Positions 9,847 through 18,506 of a stretch of DNA of 64,000 nucleotides are shown one piece after another (position 1 is the stretch's first letter; the number at the start of each line of letters is the position of its first letter). A program made the translations under genes and the position numbers. The stretch lies in the NCBI GenBank assembly GCA_021817945.1, contig JAKAFL010000015.1:1-64000 (forward strand), written 5' to 3'. The notes under the pieces are model-generated. The model searched no databases and was not told the DNA's origin. It saw only the letters and a program-made list of their open reading frames with translations. Source of the DNA: a bacterium (lineage in GTDB: Bacteria; Verrucomicrobiota; Verrucomicrobiia; Limisphaerales; UBA11358).

Positions 9847-10029
9847 TCAGGCTGTTTTGTTCAGGGCGCTTCCATCGTGGTCTCCATCACCGCCAACTGG
9901 AGCTGCGGCGGGTTGGGAATTGGCGCCCTGGGCTCCGTTTGCCCCTTGATTGGGGTTTGTTCCCTGCGCGGCAGGGGTGAAATTTGAGAGAGGATAGGCT
10001 GATCCCGATACGGAAGAGATGCTGCTCAT
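9847..10029 (-). CDS. Small hypothetical protein (60 residues)
   Basis: The start MSSISSVSGSAYP is of a kind I associate with short Verrucomicrobial proteins. The rest is rich in Gly, Ala, Asn and Gln and ends with an acidic GGDGDHDGS segment, without a membrane helix. The 260-base AT-rich region upstream and the terminator downstream make it a self-contained unit. No function can be assigned. The ribosome site is weak. Confidence 0.6.
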   Translation of the reverse strand: MSSISSVSGSAYPLSNFTPAAQGTNPNQGANGAQGANSQPAAAPVGGDGDHDGSALNKTA

Positions 10030-10289
10030 GTGTTTTTCTTGTTTTCTATCGTTTATGATTTCTCAGCTTTCACCTGTCAAGGCTACCCTGCCTCACCAAA
10101 AGCTGTGCTTTCAATACCCTAAGCGGAGGTTTAAGGCATTTACTTTAGAACTTTAATGCATTTTAATCAAAACGTCACACAATTTGTAAATTACTATTAT
10201 TTAACAACTTACAACAATACAAGGCACTTAATTCAAAGGCCACGCATCCTCACCAGGCAATAAAAAGTGATTTAATTCAATTTCAGGGA

Positions 10290-11288
10290 TTAAAAATGAA
10301 ACGTGACGCCGCCGTGAAAGACCAAAAAGTCGCGCTGCCGTCCGGCGCCAGGAACCGAAGCGAGGTTGCCATCCAGAAGACCTGGATTATTGAGGTATTG
10401 ATATTGGACACCTCCATACAGGGTCCAATGATCAAAATCAGGGCCAAGGCAGGACAAGTCCAACCGCACGCGTAAGGAGGCTGCGAACAATCCCAAGTCT
10501 GTGCCGCCCCCCGATCCATTGGCCTGCTGATAGAAATTGGCTCCGGGAATCAGGATGTAGGCAGGAAGTTCCAGAACCAATGGAAGCCTTTCAAACCGGT
10601 AGGCAGGCGCCACGCCCACCACCCCGTAGAAACTGGATTGGGATCGGGAAGGAACCAAAACAACGGTTATTTTATTTTGCAATTCATCAAAAAACTCCAC
10701 GTAAGGATTGATGGAGAACCGCCCGAACCATTGGTCATGGTAAACCAGTTGAGGATCCCAGGCCCAGCAGGTGGCGAAACTGCCATTTTGGCTTTTAAAA
10801 ATGGTGAAGGGCGAACCCAAAACCCAATTTTTCCACAAACCCAGCTCGGGACCAAAGGTATAATCAATTTCGCTCCAGTTGCCCGGGGAATTTCCAGAAC
10901 GAACCGTGTCAAAATCATTGAACAAGGCTGTTTTGAAAGTGACATGATCGAGCCAGGGATTGTTCGATGCGGCTGCCTCATACAAATGCCAGTCCAGATT
11001 GACCACGGGTTGAAAAACCAGGCCCCGGTCCTGCATGTCAATGCCACGGGGGGTGAGGTGGGCATTGGCCCAATCCAAATTCACGGTGCCGGATATGGGG
11101 TCATTCCAATCCACGCCGTTGGAGACCGCGTTGCCGGGGAGCGCTGGTGCGGTCCCAATCGCGGGGGAGGCTTTCATCCAGGCGCTGGTAGCAAGCATGC
11201 CTGCCAGGAATAAAACCGCCAATATCCGGGCACGCCATTTCAGATTGGCCGGACCGGTTCGTCTGGAACCTGAAGTTTTCCACTTCAT
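10290..11288 (-). CDS. Putative outer-membrane beta-barrel protein
   Basis: 332 residues with a signal peptide (basic N-terminus, helix about 22-40, ending near KAS-PAIG). The rest has alternating aromatic and polar residues typical of beta strands, and the protein ends in VFHGGVTFHF. A terminal Phe and aromatic last strand are the usual outer-membrane insertion signal. No catalytic motif is seen. It may be a porin-like or unknown outer-membrane protein, read alone and divergently from guaA. Confidence 0.65.
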   Translation of the reverse strand: MKWKTSGSRRTGPANLKWRARILAVLFLAGMLATSAWMKASPAIGTAPALPGNAVSNGVDWNDPISGTVNLDWANAHLTPRGIDMQDRGLVFQPVVNLDWHLYEAAASNNPWLDHVTFKTALFNDFDTVRSGNSPGNWSEIDYTFGPELGLWKNWVLGSPFTIFKSQNGSFATCWAWDPQLVYHDQWFGRFSINPYVEFFDELQNKITVVLVPSRSQSSFYGVVGVAPAYRFERLPLVLELPAYILIPGANFYQQANGSGGGTDLGLFAASLRVRLDLSCLGPDFDHWTLYGGVQYQYLNNPGLLDGNLASVPGAGRQRDFLVFHGGVTFHF

Positions 11289-11521
11289 GGTAAAAAGCTA
11301 TAGGCAAAGCCTGTTTGCGGCTCAACTTTCCTTGTCGAAGTTTGGTCTTTCTGAAGCAAGGTTACCAGAAATTCACCCGCCAACCCGCTTGGACCACCCT
11401 ATTATGGTGGCAAGTGGGGCGATCCATGCCCCCTCCATCAATTTAAGGAAGTGTGGCGGAAGCATTTTTCTCTGGCAAAAAGGGCCTGTGACACTGAAAA
11501 TCGGTGTTTGGTGTCTAAGCC

Positions 11522-13063
11522 ATGAACGAGCAAATCATTATATTGGATTTTGGGTCCCAGTACACGCAGGTCATTGCCCGGCGCATCCGGGAGTGCCAGG
11601 TCTATTCGCAAATCCTGCGGTACGACACGCCGGCCACTGAACTGGCCAAACTCAACCTGAAAGGTTTGATCCTGTCCGGAGGTCCGAGCAGTGTTTATGC
11701 CCCGAATGCGCCCATGCCGGATCCAGGGATATTTAAATTGGGTGTGCCTGTGCTAGGCATCTGCTATGGGGTGCAATTGTTGGCCCATTTCCTGGGGGGC
11801 AAGGTGGAAAAGGGGCTGAAACGCGAATATGGCAAAGGGACACTCACGGCAAAGGATACCAAGTGCGCCCTGTTCGCCAAACTGCCCAAATCCATCCAGG
11901 TCTGGAATTCGCATGGGGACAAACTCACGAGCCTGCCTGGGGGATTCAAACCCGTGGCCACCACGGACAACTCGGAATTTGCGGCGATTGAGAACCGCAG
12001 CAGCAAATTTTTCGGGCTTCAGTTTCATCCTGAAGTGGCCCACACCTCGCACGGGCGGGAGATTCTTTCCAATTTTGTCCATGGGATTTGCGGCTGCGGC
12101 CGGAGTTGGACCATGCGGCGCTATGTGGACCAGGCGGTGGAGGCCATCCGCGCGCAGGTGGGGCAGGACCGGGTGATATTGGGGCTGAGCGGCGGAGTGG
12201 ATTCAAGCGTGGCCGCTGCCCTGCTGCACAAGGCCATTGGCGGGCAATTGACCTGCATTTTTGTCAATAACGGCCTGCTCAGGGCCCGCGAGGCCGATGT
12301 GGTGCAGGAAGTTTTCGGACGGCATTTTAAAATCCGGTTGCAGTATGAAAACGCCGCGCGCGCCTTTCTCTCCAAGTTGAAAGGAGTGACGGACCCCGAG
12401 CGCAAAAGAAAAATCATAGGGCGCACATTCATTGAAGTATTTCAAGCTGCGACATTGAAGGCTGGCAAAGCCCGTTTTCTGGCCCAAGGCACCTTGTATC
12501 CGGACATCATTGAATCGGTGCCCATAGCGGGAAACCCTGCCGCATTGATCAAGAGCCACCACAACGTGGGAGGGTTGCCGAAAAACATGAAGTTTCAACT
12601 GGTGGAACCCTTGAAAAACCTTTTCAAGGACGAAGTGCGCCAACTGGGGCTGGAACTGGGCGTGCCGCGGGAGATTGTTTACCGGCAGCCTTTTCCGGGT
12701 CCTGGACTGGCCGTGCGCATCCTGGGTGAAGTCACGCCTGCACGCTGCGAAATCCTGCGGCAGGCGGATGCCATTGTGGTTGAAGAGATGAAAACCTCGG
12801 GCTGGTACCATAAAATCTGGCAGAGTTTTGCGGTATTGCTGCCTATCCGCAGCGTGGGGGTGATGGGGGATGAGCGGACCTATGATTACACCATTGCCAT
12901 ACGGGCCGTGGAATCACAGGATGGCATGACGGCGGACTGGGTGAAGCTGCCCTACCCCTTGATTGAACGCCTGGCCAGCCGCATCATTAACGAGGTCAAA
13001 GGGGTCAACCGCTGCGTTTACGACATCACCAGCAAGCCCCCCGGGACCATTGAATGGGAATAG
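11522..13063 (+). CDS. guaA: GMP synthase (glutamine-hydrolysing)
   Basis: 513 residues, the usual length. It converts XMP to GMP using glutamine and ATP in the cytoplasm. The class I glutamine amidotransferase domain has Cys81 (GICYG), His169 and Glu171 (FHPEV). The ATP pyrophosphatase loop LSGGVDSS lies at 222-229. The C-terminal dimerisation domain ends with [11 protein letters not shown], the canonical GuaA tail. The 230 bases upstream are free of genes. It is monocistronic here, with no guaB in the window. Confidence 0.98.
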   Translation: MNEQIIILDFGSQYTQVIARRIRECQVYSQILRYDTPATELAKLNLKGLILSGGPSSVYAPNAPMPDPGIFKLGVPVLGICYGVQLLAHFLGGKVEKGLKREYGKGTLTAKDTKCALFAKLPKSIQVWNSHGDKLTSLPGGFKPVATTDNSEFAAIENRSSKFFGLQFHPEVAHTSHGREILSNFVHGICGCGRSWTMRRYVDQAVEAIRAQVGQDRVILGLSGGVDSSVAAALLHKAIGGQLTCIFVNNGLLRAREADVVQEVFGRHFKIRLQYENAARAFLSKLKGVTDPERKRKIIGRTFIEVFQAATLKAGKARFLAQGTLYPDIIESVPIAGNPAALIKSHHNVGGLPKNMKFQLVEPLKNLFKDEVRQLGLELGVPREIVYRQPFPGPGLAVRILGEVTPARCEILRQADAIVVEEMKTSGWYHKIWQSFAVLLPIRSVGVMGDERTYDYTIAIRAVESQDGMTADWVKLPYPLIERLASRIINEVKGVNRCVYDITSKPPGTIEWE

Positions 13064-13086
13064 GTGGAATTGCCCGGGGAGAAAGG

Positions 13087-14541
13087 TCAGGCAGGCAGAT
13101 GAGTTGAGGAAGCGGCTGGGGCGTTTTGAAGAGCGGTCGGCAGCGAGTGCGCGGACCTGTACTCATTAAGTTTGTTTCGCAACGTGCGGATGCTCACCCC
13201 CAGGAGCCTGGCCGCATGCGTGCGGTTGCCGCGGCATTGGTCCAAGGCGGCAAAAATGTGGCGCCGCTCCATTTCCGCCAGGGAGGCAAATTCCGGCACC
13301 TCTGGCTTGACGATGGATGCCGCGGCTTTGGGGGGTGCGCAGGTCTTGCACTCTTCCTCCCTTGCGCCAATGGAAGTGAGACCCAGATGCTGGGGTTCCA
13401 AATAGCCATTGTCCCCGCATAGAATGACTGCCCGTTCTATGACATTTTGGAGTTCACGCACATTGCCGGGCCAGGAATGCCTCATGAGCATGTCCCGGGC
13501 TTCCTCGGTGAACCCCCTGATGTTGATTCCATGCCTCCGGCTGAATCGCTGCATGAATTCGCGTTTGAGCAGGAGGATATCCTCCGGACGCTCCCGGAGC
13601 GGACTGACATGGATGGGGACCACGTTCAGGCGGAAAAACAAGTCCTGACGGAATTCTTTTCGCTCCACGCTTTGCTCGAGATGACGGTTGGTGGTGGCGA
13701 TGACGCGGACATCCACCTTGATGGTGCGATTTCCGCCCACGCGCTCAAATTCGCGTTCCTGAAGAACGCGAAGGAGCTTGGCTTGGACCGTGATGGGGAT
13801 TTCGCTGATTTCATCCAGCAGGATGGTGCCTCCGTGAGCCAGTTCGAAGCGCCCTTCGCGTTTGTTCACCGCACCGGTAAAGGCTCCCTTCTCGTGGCCA
13901 AAAAATTCACTTTCGATCAGGTTTTCAGGAATGGCCGCGCAATTGACCTTGATGAATGGGGCACGGGAGCGGGAGCTCTGGCGGTAAAGCGCGCGGGCAA
14001 TGGCTTCCTTGCCAGTGCCGCTCTCCCCCTGGATGAGAACCGTGGCATGGGTCCTGGCCACCTTGCGAATCAGTTGGTGCAGGCTTTCCATGTCCTGGCT
14101 GTTTCCCAAAAGGGTGTTTTCACCATCGTCGGGTTCCTGACTCAACAGCCTGTTCACCCGCACCAAACGAACAAATTCCTCCGCCTTGCGGAGCGTGACC
14201 CCCACCTGCTCGTCGGAAAAAGGCCGGATGAGGTAGTCAAAAGCCCCGCCCTTGATGCATTCCACGGCAGACTCCACGCCGCCCACCCCGGCGGTGACCA
14301 CGGCCAGCGGCTTTTGAGGACGAGCCTGGAGTTCCTTCAGCAAATCGGTCCCATCCCCATCAGGAAGGCGCAGGTCCAAAAAAATCAGGTCAAAATTGTC
14401 CCGGCTCAGGTAATCGCGAGCCGCAGCAAGGGTGGTGACCGCAGCCACATCATAGCGGCAGCGACGGAGATAATTTTCCAGGTGATTCCTGAAATTCAGC
14501 TCGTTTCCAAGTACGATGATTTTTTCTATGGCCATTGTCAC
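13087..14541 (-). CDS. NtrC-family sigma-54 activator with an altered receiver domain
   Basis: 484 residues: receiver (about 5-125), AAA+ activator (about 143-370) and a Fis-type helix-turn-helix at the end (NRTHAARLLGVSIRTLRNKL). Walker A GESGTGKE is at 172-179, GAFTGA at 219-224 and Walker B at 237-245, so it should contact sigma-54. In the receiver, Asp56 (FLDLRLPDGDG) is present. However, the acidic pair that binds magnesium reads Gly12-Asn13 and the conserved Lys is Arg106 (DYLIRPF). Normal phosphorylation is therefore doubtful. The start may be GTG 14541 or ATG 14535. No partner kinase is nearby. It is convergent with guaA. Confidence 0.93.
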   Translation of the reverse strand: MTMAIEKIIVLGNELNFRNHLENYLRRCRYDVAAVTTLAAARDYLSRDNFDLIFLDLRLPDGDGTDLLKELQARPQKPLAVVTAGVGGVESAVECIKGGAFDYLIRPFSDEQVGVTLRKAEEFVRLVRVNRLLSQEPDDGENTLLGNSQDMESLHQLIRKVARTHATVLIQGESGTGKEAIARALYRQSSRSRAPFIKVNCAAIPENLIESEFFGHEKGAFTGAVNKREGRFELAHGGTILLDEISEIPITVQAKLLRVLQEREFERVGGNRTIKVDVRVIATTNRHLEQSVERKEFRQDLFFRLNVVPIHVSPLRERPEDILLLKREFMQRFSRRHGINIRGFTEEARDMLMRHSWPGNVRELQNVIERAVILCGDNGYLEPQHLGLTSIGAREEECKTCAPPKAAASIVKPEVPEFASLAEMERRHIFAALDQCRGNRTHAARLLGVSIRTLRNKLNEYRSAHSLPTALQNAPAASSTHLPA

Positions 14542-14821
14542 GTGCGCCGGTCAGCGGCATTCAGTGTCAAAACTCTCAACTCATTTGCGGACAGACTGTT
14601 ACAGTTTTGGAATTCATCAGGCCCACTTTGGGCACCCGGCAACCTTCCAAAAAGCGTCACCATGAAAACCAGATGCAGGAAACGTCTTAAAATGCATCCA
14701 AAGGCAGTTCACAGCCCGCACTCAATTATTTCGAGTTGAACATAGGCAAGAAATTCCAAGTTGCCAACACCATATCTGAAAGATGTGGAAATTTTTTGCC
14801 TGCCGGACAAAAAACCGAGGT

Positions 14822-15262
14822 TCAGGATGCCGAAATGGCATGGCGCTGATACACGCTGGCAAGATAATTGGGACGTGGAGCAGGGTTAGGGAGGTGCGAG
14901 GGAGGAACCATGCCGCGACGGAGCATGATTTGCTGGTTTTCGCGGTCCAGCAGGAGAACTTTCATCAATTGATCTTGAATCTGCTGAAAAAGAGGGGTGA
15001 TTTCTGTGCAATTTTCGCGCTCATTCCGGGAGCTTGTTTGCCAAACCAAGCGCCGACTGCGCAGGCGGGCCAGCATTTGCTCCAGGTTGGGTAGAAGAGT
15101 ACGCCTTTGATCCTGAAAAAACTCCGGATCATAGGCCGATTGGCCACCGAGGGCGAGGTTCTCCTGGGTGGCCAGGTTTAAAATTTCATCGCACAAACCC
15201 AAATACCGGCGGAGGTCATGGGTCATTTCCTGGATAAACAAGGGAGTGAGGGTTGCGTTCAT
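14822..15262 (-). CDS. Helical protein, FlgN-like
   Basis: 146 residues, mostly helical, with QENLAL, then FFQDQRRTLLPNLEQML, and LLLDRENQQIML near the end. This pattern of two long helices followed by an R/N-rich third helix recalls FlgN-type flagellar chaperones, but the match is weak and no flagellar gene is in the window. It is the last gene of a three-gene operon and its start overlaps the stop of the TPR gene by 4 bases (ATGA), so the two are translationally coupled. Confidence 0.6.
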   Translation of the reverse strand: MNATLTPLFIQEMTHDLRRYLGLCDEILNLATQENLALGGQSAYDPEFFQDQRRTLLPNLEQMLARLRSRRLVWQTSSRNERENCTEITPLFQQIQDQLMKVLLLDRENQQIMLRRGMVPPSHLPNPAPRPNYLASVYQRHAISAS

Positions 15263-16707
15263 GGTTTTTGGGCGCCAGGCGCATTAAAATTTGCCACGGC
15301 GGCGGGTGGAAGGCCTTTCACAAGAAAACCATTCATATTTTCTGCATTAGTCTGCCATTGCACAAAATTAAGACGCCACGCGGACATCTGAAATATCGTG
15401 TTTAAGGCAGTGGACCCATTCGTGTCATCCGCAGACTGCCGGTTCAAGATATCCTGATAGGTTTGAATTGCAAGGCTGGGTTGGGCCAATCGTTCATAGG
15501 TCAAACCTATTTGGTACTCTACCGGCACCTGCCATTCCAGAGACGGGTCCAAATGCAAAAGATTTTGGTAGATGGTCAGGGAATCGGTGAAATCCCCTTC
15601 ATGGTAGAGCTGATTGGCGATCTCATTGCCAACTCGTTGTTGCCAATAGGCCCATACCTGGGGGTTGTTCCGGGTTTTGCTTTTTTGTTCCTGGAGACAA
15701 AGAAGCACCTGCTGCAATGCCTCGGCATTTTGACCCAAAGCCTTCAAGGATTGAGCCAGGTAGTAACGCACCTCGGGCACCTCGTCTGCATTTGGATAGA
15801 GATCCAGAAACTCCTTGGCTTTTCCTATGGTTTCTTTCCGATCATTGATCATGGCCAATGAGCGGACCAGACGAAATTCCAACTCTGAACGGTTCAGGGC
15901 GGGATCCGTATTCAATAAAACACGCCGGTAAAAATCTGCCGCCTCGGCAAATTCACCGGATAAATAATGTGTTTCCGCAATTTCAACCTGAGTTTGCAGA
16001 ACCAGGTTTCGGTAATAACCAATCTGATCGCTCTTTAATGATAACGCTGCGGTCATGACGCTATAAAACTTGCCCAGAGCCAGCTCGTTCAGCCCCATTC
16101 TGCGAAAAATCTCGCCTTGTTTTAAAAGTGCCTCAGGCACTTTTAAATCCGTGGGCCATTTTTCAATATATTGACCATAAATGGACTGGGCTCTGGACAA
16201 GTCGTTTTCATTGGCCACCACGCCTGCCAGTTGGTAGAGAGCCTCCTTTTGAATGGGCTCGGGAATGTTCGCAGCCAATAAACCCACAAACATGGTCTCT
16301 GCTTTATCAGGCTCCTCTGAATTGGCACAGTAGATGGCCAATTGCAGCTTTGCATTGGCAACGTTACTGGAAACCATGCCATCCGGCTGTCCATTGGAAA
16401 CACCCGGTTCATTGGTATTTTCAAGGGCTGCATTCGAGTTATTATTGGATCCCACAACGTTAAAGTCAGCCGTTATGTTGGTATCATCTGGCGGAGCCGT
16501 CCAAGTGGATTGAGAGATTGAATTGGAGTTTGAATGGGCAACGGCGGTGACACCTCCAATGGCATTTGTCTGAGCCTGGACCGATAAGGTAGGTGACAGG
16601 AGCATGCCCAGTAAAAACACCAGGATGCTTGTCGCATGAGAACGAACAGTCGCCGCGAGTTTATCCCGGTGTCTGGCGGCGGATGGAGTGGTTAAAGACC
16701 CATTCAT
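15259..16707 (-). CDS. Secreted tetratricopeptide repeat protein
   Basis: 482 residues with a signal peptide (helix about 28-44, ending SVQAQ) and a low-complexity Asn/Ser linker to about 110. At least eight TPR-like helix pairs follow (for example YQLAGVVANENDLSRAQSIY, ALLKQGEIFRRMGLNELAL, RYYLAQSLKALGQNAEAL). It should act as a periplasmic or outer-membrane-associated scaffold. It overlaps both neighbours by 4 bases, giving one tight operon. No enzymatic motif is present. Confidence 0.8.
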   Translation of the reverse strand: MNGSLTTPSAARHRDKLAATVRSHATSILVFLLGMLLSPTLSVQAQTNAIGGVTAVAHSNSNSISQSTWTAPPDDTNITADFNVVGSNNNSNAALENTNEPGVSNGQPDGMVSSNVANAKLQLAIYCANSEEPDKAETMFVGLLAANIPEPIQKEALYQLAGVVANENDLSRAQSIYGQYIEKWPTDLKVPEALLKQGEIFRRMGLNELALGKFYSVMTAALSLKSDQIGYYRNLVLQTQVEIAETHYLSGEFAEAADFYRRVLLNTDPALNRSELEFRLVRSLAMINDRKETIGKAKEFLDLYPNADEVPEVRYYLAQSLKALGQNAEALQQVLLCLQEQKSKTRNNPQVWAYWQQRVGNEIANQLYHEGDFTDSLTIYQNLLHLDPSLEWQVPVEYQIGLTYERLAQPSLAIQTYQDILNRQSADDTNGSTALNTIFQMSAWRLNFVQWQTNAENMNGFLVKGLPPAAVANFNAPGAQKP

Positions 16708-17309
16708 TGCACGCGGTAATTGGCCCGGCTTTGCGGACCGGGATTTACCGGTGGAGTAGTTGGAGGAGCGTATGGCATGCCTGCGGGGACAAATACCACC
16801 GCTCCGGGTTGGCCCACCGTATTGGTATTGGCGCCATTGGGACCTGGCCTCAAGTATTGAGCAATCATTTGCGGGGTTACTGTCAGCAAGTCGCTTGCCG
16901 ATGTATCGGGCATGTCAAATTTAATTGGGGTGGAGGGAATATCACTTGATGCAGAAAGATGGAGATCCCCCGAGGAGGGCACAACCGGAGGAGGAGGGGG
17001 ACGCACAGTAATGGGCACGGCATCGTCGTCCGATTGGCGAGGCGCGGACACTTTGGTCGGGTTGGCATTGGTTCCAGCGCTGGCAGGGGCCTGATTGGTG
17101 GCAAGCATTGCACGCGCAGCCAGGTCCGCCTCAAATTTGGTATATTCAAAAATATACCTGGAATCCTGCCAGATTCGCAGCGGAGGCGGGCCCACCACAG
17201 CCAGGTAGGGCATGGTGGCGTTAAACCCAGTTGCCGCCTCAACCACCAAGGCAAAAAACAACCAAGCTCCCACCCGCAGGCTTGGACTGATTTTCAAATC
17301 GTTTCGCAT
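16704..17309 (-). CDS. Exported proline-rich hypothetical protein
   Basis: 201 residues. An N-terminal hydrophobic segment (about 13-30) is followed by FEYTKFEADLAARAML and long Pro/Ser/Asn-rich, probably disordered stretches (VRPPPPPVVPSSG, MPYAPPTTPPVNPGP). It is the first gene of the operon with the TPR and FlgN-like genes and overlaps the TPR start by 4 bases. It may be an anchor or linker for the TPR protein (inference). Family not recognised. Confidence 0.65.
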   Translation of the reverse strand: MRNDLKISPSLRVGAWLFFALVVEAATGFNATMPYLAVVGPPPLRIWQDSRYIFEYTKFEADLAARAMLATNQAPASAGTNANPTKVSAPRQSDDDAVPITVRPPPPPVVPSSGDLHLSASSDIPSTPIKFDMPDTSASDLLTVTPQMIAQYLRPGPNGANTNTVGQPGAVVFVPAGMPYAPPTTPPVNPGPQSRANYRVQ

Positions 17310-17591
17310 TTTAATCCACTCCGCACATAGAAACCGCCCAGGCTATGAGGGGAAACCCGACATGACAACCCATGGCTGACGCTGCATTGGGACCCGTGGC
17401 GCCTGTTTTCCGTCTGGCTGGTTTGCGCCCAGGTTTTAAATCGGCAATTTTTGCCACATCTTGAGGCCAAATGCGGGTGATTTGATTCGAAAATGGTTTT
17501 CAAAGGAGGTGGGACAATGAAAAAGGTCGTTTGTTTTGTGGATTTTAGCCAAAAACCCGCTAAAGTTTGGAGCAAAGATGCCGATTGACGA

Positions 17592-18506
17592 TTGAACGTG
17601 CAAACCGCGGTGGCAGCCAACTTGAATCGCCTCACCCTGGACCAAATCCAAGCCCGGCTATCTCGTTGTCCCTCACTCCCCTCATTGGGAAGCATCAACA
17701 AGAGCCTTCTGGACTTGGTTTTGAATGAGCAGGGGTTTTCCGCCCAGATTGGGGAGGTGATCCGGCGGGATCCCAGCCTTACTTCCAGGCTGTTGCGATT
17801 GGTCAACTCGGTTTATTATGGCCTGACCACGCCAGTGACGAGCATTGAGGATGCGGTTTTTTATCTTGGCATTCGGCAAATCCGGCAGCTCACACTCGTG
17901 ACGCCTGTGATAGAGGATTTTCAAAGGCTGGCCCTGCAATGCGCCTTTCCCTGGCGCGAGTTTTGGCAGCATTGCATTGGCACGGGGATTTTGACCCATG
18001 AAATAGCGACTTTGGCCCAAGTGGTGCCGGAGGACTCGGATTACATTGCCGGATTGGTGCATGATGTGGGTAAAATTGTCATGGCATGGGCTTTCCCGGA
18101 TCATTTCACGGAGATTCATCGTTTGGCATTGGGCGCCACGGAGGATTTGATAGTCATTGAGGACAGGGTATTGGGAATGGATCACTGCGAATTGGGGGCG
18201 GTGTACCTGGAACGCAACGGGCTATCGGACCTGCTGGTTCAAACGGTTCGCCACCATCATTGCCCCGAGAAGGCAACAGCCCATCGGCAAGTGGTTGCCT
18301 CGGTGCAAATCGCCGACCTTTTGATCCGTCATGAGGGTTTGGGTTGCAGCGGTAATTACCGGCCTGTAAGCAGCGACCAATGTTTTGCGGCTTCAGGGTG
18401 GCAGGTATTATTTCCGGGGGCTGGTGAAGCGGAACAATCCATCACCCGGGCGTCGCTGTCGCGCACATTTGAAATGATGCCTCGCATGCTGGAGGGGTTG
18501 GTGTGA
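17592..18506 (+). CDS. HDOD-domain protein
   Basis: 304 residues of a single HDOD domain: VIRRDPSLTSRLLRLVNSVYYG, SIEDAVFYLGIRQIRQL, FWQHCIGTGILTHEIA and AGLVHDVGKIV. HDOD proteins are usually signalling scaffolds without hydrolase activity. Here His157-Asp158 and the downstream GK are retained, but the remaining HD metal ligands cannot be judged by eye. The start is TTG 17592 or GTG 17598, with only a distant GGAG. The stop overlaps the start of the next gene by 4 bases, so the two products probably work together. Confidence 0.9.
   Translation: MNVQTAVAANLNRLTLDQIQARLSRCPSLPSLGSINKSLLDLVLNEQGFSAQIGEVIRRDPSLTSRLLRLVNSVYYGLTTPVTSIEDAVFYLGIRQIRQLTLVTPVIEDFQRLALQCAFPWREFWQHCIGTGILTHEIATLAQVVPEDSDYIAGLVHDVGKIVMAWAFPDHFTEIHRLALGATEDLIVIEDRVLGMDHCELGAVYLERNGLSDLLVQTVRHHHCPEKATAHRQVVASVQIADLLIRHEGLGCSGNYRPVSSDQCFAASGWQVLFPGAGEAEQSITRASLSRTFEMMPRMLEGLV

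Noticed and set aside
13447..14739. 430-codon plus-strand open frame
   Set aside because: It is the antisense of the sigma-54 activator, whose domains are unmistakable on the minus strand; the plus-strand product matches no family.
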